A stretch of 25,009 bases of DNA, taken from the NCBI GenBank assembly GCA_023129355.1, contig JAGMCC010000002.1:1-25009 (forward strand), written 5' to 3'. A program made the translations under genes and the position numbers. This DNA is from Dehalococcoidia bacterium. Its GTDB lineage: Bacteria > Chloroflexota > Dehalococcoidia > E44-bin15. Positions 1-8,447 of this stretch are shown here, in pieces (position 1 is the first letter of the stretch; each line of letters starts with the position of its first letter). Below the pieces are notes generated by a model. The model was given only the letters and a program-made list of their open reading frames with translations. It ran no database searches and was not told the origin of the DNA.

Positions 1-636
1 ATAGATATGCAGAATGGCTTTTGTACACAAGGAGGTTCTTACCAGAGATTCGGCGGCGAAGTAGATAAATACAGGAGCATTATCCCAAATGTGAAAAAGG
101 TCATAGATGCCTGTCATGAACTCCACATACCTGTATTTTACACCCAGCAGGTTAGAGAGGCATCCGGGATAGACCTCCTCACCAGGAGACACCGCATCAT
201 CCCAAAAGAGAGGCTAGATTTTATCGAAGGCCCCCCGCCTACCTGTGTGAGAGGAACCTGGGACGCAGCGATAATCGATGAGCTAGTGCCAACACAAGAG
301 GACCACATAGTCATAAAAAGGAGGGACTCTGCCTTCCAGGATACCGAGTTCGAGCTATGGCTGAAGAGCATAGGTGCTGATACAATCATATTCACCGGCA
401 TAGACACCTGCATCTGCGTAGAAAATTCCTTCAGGGAAGGATTCAACAAGGGCTATGATGTTATACTGGTAGAAGATGCAGTAGCATCCGTTTGGGAGGA
501 TCTGCATAAGGCTACGCTACAGAAAGCGAGAGGCTCTTTCGGATTAGTCTTGGCTACAGAGCACCTGATAGATATGCTGTACACCGCCAAGCGTAGAGCG
601 TCAGCCTTCAAACTTTCTGTAGAGTATCTAGAATAA
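1..636 (+). CDS. Isochorismatase-fold cysteine hydrolase, 5' partial
   Basis: Cysteine hydrolase of the isochorismatase / N-carbamoylsarcosine amidase / ureidoacrylate amidase superfamily, cytosolic. The frame is open from base 1 (I-D-M-Q-N-G-F), so the true start lies before the window; the Asp before MQNGF matches the catalytic Asp of the usual DMQNDF motif. Counting from Met at base 7, Lys104 in VIKRRDSAF is the expected catalytic Lys and Cys137 in TGIDTCICVEN the expected nucleophile, so the triad is complete. Length fits the family with only the N-terminus missing. It ends 34 bases before the MttB gene on the same strand and probably shares its operon. In this superfamily the substrate cannot be read from the fold. 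An amidase acting on a C-N bond near an N-methyl group (as in N-carbamoylsarcosine) would suit the neighbours, but that is inference. Confidence 0.88.
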   Translation: MDMQNGFCTQGGSYQRFGGEVDKYRSIIPNVKKVIDACHELHIPVFYTQQVREASGIDLLTRRHRIIPKERLDFIEGPPPTCVRGTWDAAIIDELVPTQEDHIVIKRRDSAFQDTEFELWLKSIGADTIIFTGIDTCICVENSFREGFNKGYDVILVEDAVASVWEDLHKATLQKARGSFGLVLATEHLIDMLYTAKRRASAFKLSVEYLE

Positions 637-670
637 CCATAGATAAAAATAATCTAACGAGGAGGGCGAA

Positions 671-2212
671 GTGCCCAGAGAAGGGATCTTAATCGATACT
701 CCTTTCGAAAGGATGACAAAGGAACAGGTAGAGAAAATCCACCAGGCTTCCATGGAGATTTTGATCGATCCTGGCTTGATATGTTTTAATCAAAGGGCCA
801 CAGAGATGTTCAATAGCAATGGTGCGCAGGTTACACCGGTTTCTCCCAGTGACCATCCGTGCTGGCTGGTGAAAATACCGGAGAAACTCGTTCTCGATGC
901 CCTCGATAACGCACCCAAGACAGTCAAGCTGGGCGCCAGGAACCCACACAATAGCCTGATAATGAAGGGTGAAGAGCCAAGGGTATTCTTCATCACCGGC
1001 TCCGAAACCAACATATGGCTGGATGTTGAGTTTCCAACCTATGTTAAGAAATCTGACCCCGATACTGAGATCATGGTGCCTGAATTTAAGCCGCGGCGCG
1101 GAACCGTTGCCGACCTTTGCCAGTCGGCACATGTGTGTGAACACCTTGAGACCCTAGATGGCTATATCCGCACTGTAAATATCCAGGATAAAGACATTAC
1201 AGAGGATAATAAGGATGTTAATAAATTCTTCGCCTCCTTAAATAACACCACCAAGCACGTCATGTCGGGACTAACCAGCCTGAGTCAACTGGACAATGTG
1301 GTGAACATGGCAAAGCTGATAGTGGGAGGGGAAGAAGAACTTAAGGCGAACCCCATCATTTCCTTTATCACCTGCTTAGTCAAGAGCCCACTGCAATTCG
1401 TTGATGATACAACAGAGACTTTTATCGAGATTTGCCGCAGGGCGTTGCCCATAGTAGTCTCCTCATCGCCTCAGGCCGGAAGCACTGCTCCCATTAAGGA
1501 AGCTGGAATTATGGCTCAAATAAACGCCGAGGTCCTGGCAGGGATAACACTAAGCCAGCTAGTAAATAAGGGAACACCGGTTATTTACGGAAGTGTGCCC
1601 GTTAGGGCGCGAATGGATACCCTTGGCGATTCCTATGGTGCTGTCGAAACCAGCCAGTACAACATCGACTGCGTTCAAATGGCACGATTCTACAAGTTGC
1701 CTAATTATTCTACATCGGGCGTCTGCGACACGAAGACGCCGGGGACACAAGCATCCGTGGAAAGACTGTTCTCCGATATATTAATCACTTTGAGCGGGCC
1801 TCAGTATCTGCACTGTGCATACGGTCTCCTCGACTGCAACTCGGTTTTCTGTCTTCTCCAGGCTGTCTTAGACGATGCCCATTTCCAGATGATCAGGTTT
1901 TTCCTCAAACCGCCGCGGATTAACGAAACAGAGATCGCTGAGACCCTGAAACAAATAAGAGAAGTGGCGGCAACGCCACAGAAGCTTTACATTAGCTATA
2001 TTCGCCGCGTGATGCGCAGCGGGGAACTTTCAGCGCCTTATCCCTTTGAAGGGGATGGGGAGGCCGATAATGTGTTCGCTCTAGCTTACCAGAAAATGCA
2101 GCAACTACTTTCAAAACCTGTGGAGCACATAGATCAAGCTACCACTTCTAAGATATTCCGAGAAATACCTGGTATACTGCCCCGGCTAAACGTGTATGAA
2201 GAAGGGAGATAG
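671..2212 (+). CDS. MttB-family corrinoid-dependent methyltransferase (non-pyrrolysine)
   Basis: Member of the trimethylamine methyltransferase (MttB) superfamily, which moves a methyl group from a quaternary or tertiary amine to the Co(I) of a partner corrinoid protein. The 513-residue length is close to the family's usual 470-510. The GTG start is chosen because GGAGG (661-665) lies 5 bases upstream. No in-frame TAG interrupts the gene, so it is not a pyrrolysine-dependent trimethylamine enzyme. It belongs with the non-Pyl branch that includes glycine betaine methyltransferase MtgB, and most members have no known substrate. The cognate corrinoid protein begins 2 bases after its stop, the classic pairing. 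No MtbA/MtgA-type second methyltransferase or corrinoid reactivase is visible. The family call is firm; the substrate is unknown, with N-methylated amines or betaines the general expectation. Confidence 0.9.
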   Translation: MPREGILIDTPFERMTKEQVEKIHQASMEILIDPGLICFNQRATEMFNSNGAQVTPVSPSDHPCWLVKIPEKLVLDALDNAPKTVKLGARNPHNSLIMKGEEPRVFFITGSETNIWLDVEFPTYVKKSDPDTEIMVPEFKPRRGTVADLCQSAHVCEHLETLDGYIRTVNIQDKDITEDNKDVNKFFASLNNTTKHVMSGLTSLSQLDNVVNMAKLIVGGEEELKANPIISFITCLVKSPLQFVDDTTETFIEICRRALPIVVSSSPQAGSTAPIKEAGIMAQINAEVLAGITLSQLVNKGTPVIYGSVPVRARMDTLGDSYGAVETSQYNIDCVQMARFYKLPNYSTSGVCDTKTPGTQASVERLFSDILITLSGPQYLHCAYGLLDCNSVFCLLQAVLDDAHFQMIRFFLKPPRINETEIAETLKQIREVAATPQKLYISYIRRVMRSGELSAPYPFEGDGEADNVFALAYQKMQQLLSKPVEHIDQATTSKIFREIPGILPRLNVYEEGR

Positions 2213-2214
2213 CA

Positions 2215-2901
2215 ATGAGTGAAGATATCATCACCTTACTTAAGGAAAATGTCATACAGGGAAGAAAGACACAGGATGACGAGGGGATAGATGAAGAACT
2301 AACCGGACCCGGGGTGGTGGAGCTAACTCAGTCGGCGCTGGATCATGATATCTCTCCGGCCGTGATAATCAAGCAAGGTCTGACTGCAGGAATGCAGGTC
2401 GTGGGGGAGAAATTCTCCACGAAGGAATACTTTATCCCGGATATGCTAGCCTCCGCCGAGGCAGTTGGCGCAGCTATGGATATCCTGAAGCCTCTTCTCG
2501 AAGCTTCAAATGTGGAAACAAAGGGGAAATTCGCCATAGTCACGGTAAAGGGAGACATCCACGATATAGGAAAGAATATCGTTGCCATCCTGCTCAAAGG
2601 GGCTGGCTACGAGGTAAATGACCTGGGCGCAGATGTGCCTACAGAAAAGATCGTGGAGATTGTAAGGGAATATAAGCCCGATTACCTGGGGCTCTCCGCT
2701 CTGCTGACCACTACGATGGTGGCCATGGGAGAGGTAATTGAGGCGCTGAAAGAGAATGGCCTCAGAGATAAGGTCAAGGTTTTGATCGGTGGGGCCGCAG
2801 TATCCAATGAATACGCCAAGGAAATAGGTGCGGATGCCTACTGCGTTGATGGGTTCGAAGCCATCAGGGTGCTCGACGCCTGCCAGGAAGCGAAGGCGTA
2901 G
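2215..2901 (+). CDS. Corrinoid (B12-binding) methyl-carrier protein, MttC/MtbC type
   Basis: Methyl-carrier corrinoid protein that takes the methyl group from the MttB-type enzyme and passes it to a second methyltransferase. The 228 residues match the family. An N-terminal helical cap (about 10-95, B12-binding_2 type) precedes a Rossmann-like B12 domain (about 104-225). The cobalamin signature D114-x-H116-x-x-G119 (GDIHDIGKN) is intact, with His116 the expected lower axial cobalt ligand. Later Rossmann motifs are also present (GLSALLTTTM, and VLIGGAAV before the conserved C-terminal Asp/Ala segment). The ATG at 2215 sits 2 bases after the upstream stop and the ribosome site (GAAGGGAG) is inside the previous gene, so translation is probably coupled. 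The pairing supports a dedicated carrier for this one methyltransferase. Confidence 0.93.
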   Translation: MSEDIITLLKENVIQGRKTQDDEGIDEELTGPGVVELTQSALDHDISPAVIIKQGLTAGMQVVGEKFSTKEYFIPDMLASAEAVGAAMDILKPLLEASNVETKGKFAIVTVKGDIHDIGKNIVAILLKGAGYEVNDLGADVPTEKIVEIVREYKPDYLGLSALLTTTMVAMGEVIEALKENGLRDKVKVLIGGAAVSNEYAKEIGADAYCVDGFEAIRVLDACQEAKA

Positions 2902-2927
2902 ATTAACGATATAGAAGGGAAGTGATT

Positions 2928-4415
2928 ATGGCAGGAATTGCCGGGATTTTAGGCACTGACAATAGTGAGCTAGATCTAATGCTTGAGAGGATCAAGTTCA
3001 GAGGCCCGCATGAGACCTGGATTAGTCGAGACAGTCAGGTAAATATAGGCTGCAATGAACTGAACATAGGAGCGGACTGTAAGGATGGCTCACATCACGC
3101 ATCTGATGGCAAGAGGATAGTCGTCCTTGATGGACGTATATATAACCCAGAGAAATTGAAAATGACTGATGCAGAGGCTGTACTGTACTTCTACGACAGT
3201 TTTGGGCCACATTTCGCCAAGAAGCTGGATGGAGACTTCGCCTGTGCTATATCTGACAACGGTAAGATGATACTGGCTCGTGATAGTCTGGGCGTAAAAC
3301 CCCTGTACTACGGACACAATAGCGAAGGAGCACTGTGCTTCGCCTCAGAGGCAAAGTGCCTGGTGGGCATATCTGACGATGTTAAGGAATTCTCGCCTGG
3401 TTACGTGTACTCCCACGAGCTGGGATTCCAGAACCAACTTTGTCAGGCTGTAGAAACTCCTGAGTTCAAGAACTATGAACAGGCCAAGAAGGTGCTGGCC
3501 CAGCTTCTGGAAGAGGCAACTGAGAAACGAATTAAGGACAACGCTGTGGGGGGGATCTTCCTGAGCGGAGGTCTGGACAGTAGCCTCATATCATATATTG
3601 CCAAGCAGATAAAGCCGGATATCGAAGCCTTTACCGTGAGTATGGAGGGGGGAACGGACCTACCACTGGCTAAAGATGTAACCGAATACCTGGGGATTAA
3701 GCATCATATTTTGATGTTTGGCGAAAAGGAGATAAACGAGGTATTGCCTCAGGCTATACACCACATAGAGATGTTTGAGGAAAGCTGTGTGCATGGGGCG
3801 ATCGCCAATTTCCTGGCAGCGCGGTTTGTCAGCCCGTACACCAATTGCGTTCTCACCGGAGAGGGGGCCGATGAGTTTCTTGCTGGGTATGACGGTCAGT
3901 TCAGGCGGGGAGAGACTCAGGAGGAGGTTGCATGTATAGTCGATTTGCTCAGCTATGTTGCTCATAACACGGCATTGCAGAGGCTGGACAGGTTGATGGC
4001 TGCGAATTCTATCGAAGCCCGTACGCCATTTGTTGATGCAAAGGTAACCGACTTCTCTATGAAGATACCACTAAATTGCAAGATTCACGGCACGGAGCAG
4101 ATTGGTAAGTGGATTCTACGCCAGGCCTTCGAGGGTTGTTTGCCCGACCATATCATTTATCAGACAAAACGGTTCTTCGCTCAGGGTTCGGGAGTAGCGG
4201 GGTTCATGCGCTCGCTGGCTGAGAAACACATTTCTGAAACCGAACTGGCAGAACACAATAGGGGAGAGGACAATCCATGGTTGTCTTCTGTAGAGGAACT
4301 GTATTACTACCGCATTTTCAAGGAGACATTTCCTCAACCTACGTTCGATAGGTTGGTAGGTAGGTGGGATCCCGCCAGGACAGATTTCTTCCGGCGCTAC
4401 GTAAGGAGGGTTTAG
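2928..4415 (+). CDS. Asparagine synthetase-like protein lacking the glutaminase cysteine
   Basis: Homologue of class B asparagine synthetase: N-terminal Ntn-amidotransferase domain (about 1-165) and C-terminal ATP-pyrophosphatase domain (about 185-480). The synthetase half looks active, with PP-loop SGGLDSS at 213-219, LTGEGADEF, and SIEARTPFVD. The glutaminase half does not: the family begins MCGIAG, with Cys2 freed as nucleophile, but this protein begins MAGIAG, and the glutamine-site NGE motif is DGR at 68-70. ATG 2928 is preferred over GTG 2922 because AGAAGGGA (2913-2920) lies 7 bases before it; neither start restores the Cys. It probably still adenylates a carboxylate and uses free ammonia, another amine, or ammonia from its partner. 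Beta-lactam synthetase and carbapenam synthetase are known AsnB homologues without the Cys. An intact paralogue follows 130 bases downstream. Confidence 0.9.
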   Translation: MAGIAGILGTDNSELDLMLERIKFRGPHETWISRDSQVNIGCNELNIGADCKDGSHHASDGKRIVVLDGRIYNPEKLKMTDAEAVLYFYDSFGPHFAKKLDGDFACAISDNGKMILARDSLGVKPLYYGHNSEGALCFASEAKCLVGISDDVKEFSPGYVYSHELGFQNQLCQAVETPEFKNYEQAKKVLAQLLEEATEKRIKDNAVGGIFLSGGLDSSLISYIAKQIKPDIEAFTVSMEGGTDLPLAKDVTEYLGIKHHILMFGEKEINEVLPQAIHHIEMFEESCVHGAIANFLAARFVSPYTNCVLTGEGADEFLAGYDGQFRRGETQEEVACIVDLLSYVAHNTALQRLDRLMAANSIEARTPFVDAKVTDFSMKIPLNCKIHGTEQIGKWILRQAFEGCLPDHIIYQTKRFFAQGSGVAGFMRSLAEKHISETELAEHNRGEDNPWLSSVEELYYYRIFKETFPQPTFDRLVGRWDPARTDFFRRYVRRV

Positions 4416-4545
4416 CCTGAATCTATAACTGCAACAAAATCGCTCAACGTCTCGGATCAACTCAATCAGGAGGCGGCGTGTTCTACTAGCAGGAAGCTTG
4501 AACTAGAAGGAAGCTTCAGTCCTATAAGAAAGAGGGGTTGTTACT

Positions 4546-6135
4546 ATGTGTGGCATAGCAGGATGTTTTGGGATACAAGATACAAAGACCATCAATCGCA
4601 TGCTGGATGCATTGCCCCATCGGGGGCCGAATGACCGTGGGATTCACACTTTCAATGGCACCGTCTTTGGCCACACCAGGCTATCCATCGTCGATGTGGC
4701 CAAAGGCCATCAGCCGATTTTAGCCAACGGGGCGCAAACAGGGATCATCTGCAACGGCGAGATATACAACTTCTGGGATTTGAGGCAGAAACTCATTTCT
4801 AAGTACCAATTCCAGACCAAATCCGACACCGAGGTCATCCTCCATCTTTACCGGAAAAAGGGTCCCGATTGCGTAAGAGACCTAGACGGCATGTTCGCCT
4901 TTGCCATCTTCGATGGCGATGATTTCATGTTGGCCCGCGACCCCATCGGTATCAAACCCCTCTATTACGGCTATCTCGGGGATAAGCTCTACTTTACCTC
5001 TGAACTGGGTGCCATGACCCTCGCTGGTGTCGACGAGTGCCACGAATTCCCTGCCGGGCACTACTACACCCCCAAGGAGGGATTCGTACAATACTATGAG
5101 ATTCCGCCGATTGAAGACCACCGGCTGACCGATGTGGAGGAGACCTGCAAGGTGATTCGGGAAACTTTTATCAGGGCAGTTAAGAAAAGGCTATTGGCAG
5201 ACAAGGAAATTCACGTAGGCTCGTTCTGCAGCGGTGGGCTGGACAGTAGCCTGGTGGCCGCCATCGCTGCCGATGAAATTCCACATCTTCATACCTTCGT
5301 AGTGGGTATGAAAGACGAAATCGGGAATGAGAGCGATGATCTCAAGGCCTCCCGTATTGCAGCGGCGCATATTGGATCAATACACCACGAATTGATATTT
5401 ACCGAGGATGAATATTACGAAGCGCTGCCAACCGTTATCAATAAGCTTGAGAGCTACGATCCCTCCCTTGTGCGCTGCGCCGTCCCCTGCTACTTCACCT
5501 GCAAGGGCGCAGCCGATTACGTGACGGTGGTACTTACTGGAGAAGGCGCTGATGAACTCTTCACCGGCTATCACTACATGAAGCATTATCCTATGGATGT
5601 TCTAAACAAGGAGGCTAGGCGCTGCATCGGCAATCTCCACAACATCAATTTGCAGCGAGCCGATCGAATGGGGATGTACTTCAGTTTGGAGCTGAGGGTT
5701 CCTTTCCTCGATGTGGAAATGGTCGATCTTTCCATGAAAATCCCTCCCGAGCTAAAGATTCGTGAGTCTGAAAAGGTGGGAGACAAGATCGAGAAATGGA
5801 TCCTGCGCACGGCCTTCCAAGATACTGGTTATCTCCCCGATGATATATTGTGGCGCTACAAGGTCCAGTATACTCAAGGAGCAGGCTGTGAAGATCTTGG
5901 AGAGAAACTGGCCGAGAGTGAGATGAGTGAGGATGAATACGAACGCATCAAGGCTGAAAATCCCCAGGCTACGCTCAACAGCCGGGAAGCAGCATACTAC
6001 TTTAAAATCTTCCGCCAGTTTCATCCCCAGGACTCGGTGCTGGGCTCCATTGGGATCTGGACCGGCTTTGATTTTGCCGAGGAAAGGGAGCGAGTCCGGG
6101 GCACCATGGACGGTGACCTTAAGCACGTACGCTAA
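4546..6135 (+). CDS. Asparagine synthetase-like, glutamine-hydrolysing (AsnB family)
   Basis: Class B asparagine synthetase homologue of 529 residues. It starts MCGIAG, so Cys2 is available as the glutaminase nucleophile. HRGPND (25-30), GHQP, NGEIYN (70-75) and SDTEV supply the glutamine-binding set. The synthetase domain has SGGLDSS (229-235), LTGEGADELFTGY and LELRVPFLD. By family it makes an amide from a carboxylate using ATP and glutamine. It may be an ordinary asparagine synthetase, but its place after an MttB-corrinoid pair and a Cys-less paralogue suggests a pathway-specific amidotransferase. The 130-base gap before it carries the start site GAGGGG about 8 bases upstream and two copies of AGGAAGCTT. 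The C-terminal motif RYKVQYTQGAG aligns with the paralogue's QTKRFFAQGSG, so the two came from a duplication or have a common ancestor. Confidence 0.92.
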   Translation: MCGIAGCFGIQDTKTINRMLDALPHRGPNDRGIHTFNGTVFGHTRLSIVDVAKGHQPILANGAQTGIICNGEIYNFWDLRQKLISKYQFQTKSDTEVILHLYRKKGPDCVRDLDGMFAFAIFDGDDFMLARDPIGIKPLYYGYLGDKLYFTSELGAMTLAGVDECHEFPAGHYYTPKEGFVQYYEIPPIEDHRLTDVEETCKVIRETFIRAVKKRLLADKEIHVGSFCSGGLDSSLVAAIAADEIPHLHTFVVGMKDEIGNESDDLKASRIAAAHIGSIHHELIFTEDEYYEALPTVINKLESYDPSLVRCAVPCYFTCKGAADYVTVVLTGEGADELFTGYHYMKHYPMDVLNKEARRCIGNLHNINLQRADRMGMYFSLELRVPFLDVEMVDLSMKIPPELKIRESEKVGDKIEKWILRTAFQDTGYLPDDILWRYKVQYTQGAGCEDLGEKLAESEMSEDEYERIKAENPQATLNSREAAYYFKIFRQFHPQDSVLGSIGIWTGFDFAEERERVRGTMDGDLKHVR

Positions 6136-6184
6136 TAGTAGGAGAAGGAGACCAAGGTCGCATAAGACCTGATTACTCGTATCC

Positions 6185-7033
6185 ATGAAATGGACCATAT
6201 TGGGCTCCGGGGGGTGTATGGTCATCCCCAAACCCCTATGCCGCTGCCGGGTCTGCCGGGAGGCCCGTAAGAAAGGCGTTCCCTATTCCAGAGCAGGCCC
6301 CTCCGCTTTCCTTCATGACATCAACCTGCTGATCGATACGCCGGCGGAGATTTCAAGCCTCTTGAACCGTTCCCATATTCGCAACATCGATTACCTGACC
6401 TTCACCCATCTGGACCCAGACCACGTGGAAGGTCTCCGGGTAGTGGAGCAGATTGCACTGGATTTTCGCACCTGGCGTGCCTATCCAGAAAAGCAAATCT
6501 GTTTACTCCTACCTGAAGGGATAAGCGAGCGCGTGAGAAATATCCAATCTCAGTATGGCTCCGTGATCGACTTTTACCTTGAAAGCGGATTTATCCGGCT
6601 CCAGCCTTTTCAGGACGAGGTCCGGATAAAAGACGTCAGGCTCACTGCTATCCCCGTTGACCGAGGTGCCCAGATGTCTTTCGTTTACGTCTTTGAAAAG
6701 TCAGGTCGCAGGGTGGTCTATGCTCCCTGCGATATCAAGCCCTTCCCGGAGCATCGGGACGAGGTTCAAAAATCTGATCTCTTGATCATCCAACCGGGGA
6801 TATTCGAAGATGGGCTGAAACATGGCTTCAACTACCCACCTGAACATGTCTCAAGAACCACCCTCTATACCTTTGAGCAGACTCTGGACTTGGCCACACG
6901 TATCCAGGCCAAAAGGGTGCTCTTCGTCCACCTGGAGGAATACTGGAACAGGAGCTATGAGGACTATTATGCCCTGGAATCGAATAACCAGATGATCCGC
7001 TTTGCCTATGATGGTATGCAGCTAACGGTGTGA
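6185..7033 (+). CDS. Metallo-beta-lactamase-fold hydrolase, PhnP-like
   Basis: MBL-fold protein of 282 residues resembling the PhnP / PqqB-like branch. It starts with a beta strand and glycine turn (MKWTILGSGG), then has a cysteine cluster C19-x-C21-x2-C24 like the structural zinc site of PhnP. The metal-binding motif is HLDPDH (75-80), where the usual HxHxDH would be: the second His is Asp. Further likely ligands are the Asp in VYAPCDI, the His in PPEHVS and the His in VLFVHLEE. PhnP is a cyclic phosphodiesterase, but the HxDxDH variant makes a direct transfer of that activity unsafe. It follows the second synthetase by 49 bases, on the same strand. No good ribosome site precedes the ATG; GGAGAAGGAG (6141-6150) is 34 bases away with a small hairpin (6155-6170) between. 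The start is supported by the fold. Confidence 0.85.
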   Translation: MKWTILGSGGCMVIPKPLCRCRVCREARKKGVPYSRAGPSAFLHDINLLIDTPAEISSLLNRSHIRNIDYLTFTHLDPDHVEGLRVVEQIALDFRTWRAYPEKQICLLLPEGISERVRNIQSQYGSVIDFYLESGFIRLQPFQDEVRIKDVRLTAIPVDRGAQMSFVYVFEKSGRRVVYAPCDIKPFPEHRDEVQKSDLLIIQPGIFEDGLKHGFNYPPEHVSRTTLYTFEQTLDLATRIQAKRVLFVHLEEYWNRSYEDYYALESNNQMIRFAYDGMQLTV

Positions 7034-7321
7034 TACAGATACGTTTCAGCGGGGAATGGGGTGTGGGCACGGACTGGTAGCCATCCTCGAGTTGGAAAAG
7101 TAGTAGGGGAGCTAACAGCACTCCATGACCAGGTGAACAGGGCTTAGTCCCTCCGGCCAACCACAGGCAAATACCCCAGCTCATGACTTACTCGCGCCGA
7201 GCAGATCACTACTATCTCATATCTGCGGAGGTCTGGCTCCATAATCTCCTGCTCTAGACAGAAATCCAAGATTGCCTGGGCGGGGCGCTGGTTGGAGGTC
7301 GTGCCTATTGCTAATAAGAAG

Positions 7322-7351
7322 AAGGGTTCCCCGATATATCGGGGAACCCTT
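7322..7351 (-). terminator. 30-bp perfect palindrome, likely terminator of the SDR gene
   Basis: A perfect 30-bp palindrome with arms of the form AAGGGTTCCCCGATA. On the minus strand it is followed by a pyrimidine-rich CTTCTTCTTATT, and it lies 48 bases past the SDR stop, so it can end that transcript. It is the main feature of the 365-base stretch 7034-7398 between convergent genes. The rest of that stretch shows only a weak 70-codon minus-strand frame, which I do not accept as a gene. Its core CCCCGATATATCGGGG resembles the hairpin at 19136-19154. Confidence 0.6.
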
Positions 7352-7398
7352 ATCAAGATAGCCTCTCGGGTTAGCCCGGGAGTCTATTATCCACCCGG

Positions 7399-8355
7399 TT
7401 ACATAAACTGAACGACAGCCTTCCCCAGCAGCGGTGAAACGAAGTATCGCATGAATGGTAGGAATAGGGCAGAGTATCGCCTGGTCAGCCCTCGGGAATA
7501 GTCTTTGAGGTAATCGGCAAAAGACTTTCGTTGGAAGTTGAGTAGTTCCTGGGACTTGCTTGTGTCATACCAGTCCAGGTAATAAGGCTTCTCGGTGAAT
7601 TTGTGAGCTGGCGGCAGGGGCAACCCCATAACCCCTAGAATGGAGCCGACCATATCTTTGTACAACATTTGCTGTTCAGGCCCACCGCTAATAACCAGTG
7701 TATTCCCCTTTAGGGTGCTGAAATTCTTGACCGCATTGAGTATCGCCAAAGCCAAATCATCGGGATGGCAGAACTCAACTCGATTATTCAGCGGTATAGA
7801 AAACATGCGCCTTAGGTCGCTCACTTCATAGTCAAAGTACATGACTGCAGTCAGGCGCAGGATGAGGAAGTCAATACCTGATTCTTTAATCAATTTCTCT
7901 GCTTCAAGCTTGGTCTCGCCGTAGGCACCCCTGGGATTAGGATCATTTTTATCTGGTGATAGGGGTTCCGTAGCATTGGGGGTGAGACCAAACACCGCTA
8001 CCGAGGAAGTAAATACCAATGGAATATGCCCACCTTTCTCTTTGATACAGTCGACAATTATTCCAGTTCCACTTACATTAACCTTCCTGGCCAGTTCAGG
8101 CTTTTCGTAGGCTACAGGGGGCAAGATGCCAGCCATATGGACCACTATGTCTACTTCTTCCAGCGCCTTCCGAACCGAGTCAGGTTGTGTGATATCTCCC
8201 CATACGATTTCTGCCTTTCTCCCGAGTTCCTTGACGCTCTCCCGGTTGCGGTCATTATTTAGATCGTATACACGAACCTGATATCCGTTTTTCAGAAAGG
8301 CCTTACACACATTTACTCCCAACCTTCCTGCTCCACCTGTAACTAACACACGCAC
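7399..8355 (-). CDS. NAD(P)-dependent epimerase/dehydratase (extended SDR)
   Basis: Extended short-chain dehydrogenase/reductase of 318 residues, cytosolic. The N-terminal Rossmann motif GGAGRLG (GxxGxxG) is at 7-13, followed by an acidic residue after the second strand (VYDLNN) that usually favours NAD. The DITQ motif, HMAG (the family's HxAG), TSSVAVFG with the catalytic Ser, and YGETK with the catalytic Tyr and Lys all follow. The C-terminal part (PLPPAHKFTEKPY, then DTSKSQELLNF) is the substrate lobe with the usual late motif seen in nucleotide-sugar and sterol-type epimerases. The start is GTG at 8355 with GAGGAGAG a few bases upstream. Substrate cannot be told. The gene lies downstream of a zinc-ribbon gene and a MarR gene on the same strand and could be their target, but gaps of 92 and 234 bases leave room for separate promoters. 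Confidence 0.88.
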   Translation of the reverse strand: MRVLVTGGAGRLGVNVCKAFLKNGYQVRVYDLNNDRNRESVKELGRKAEIVWGDITQPDSVRKALEEVDIVVHMAGILPPVAYEKPELARKVNVSGTGIIVDCIKEKGGHIPLVFTSSVAVFGLTPNATEPLSPDKNDPNPRGAYGETKLEAEKLIKESGIDFLILRLTAVMYFDYEVSDLRRMFSIPLNNRVEFCHPDDLALAILNAVKNFSTLKGNTLVISGGPEQQMLYKDMVGSILGVMGLPLPPAHKFTEKPYYLDWYDTSKSQELLNFQRKSFADYLKDYSRGLTRRYSALFLPFMRYFVSPLLGKAVVQFM

Positions 8356-8447
8356 GCGACCTCTCCTCTCACTTTATTTCTGGACCCGTCTATTTTTATT
8401 ATATTCGGGTAAATCTGATAACCTGTCATATCCCTCTTAATGCGGCC

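Noticed and set aside
7144..7356. 70-codon minus-strand frame past the SDR gene
   Set aside because: Its TTG start falls at the terminator palindrome, no Shine-Dalgarno is seen, and I recognise no domain. The middle part does look protein-like (EPDLRRYEIVVICSARVS), so a gene remnant remains possible.
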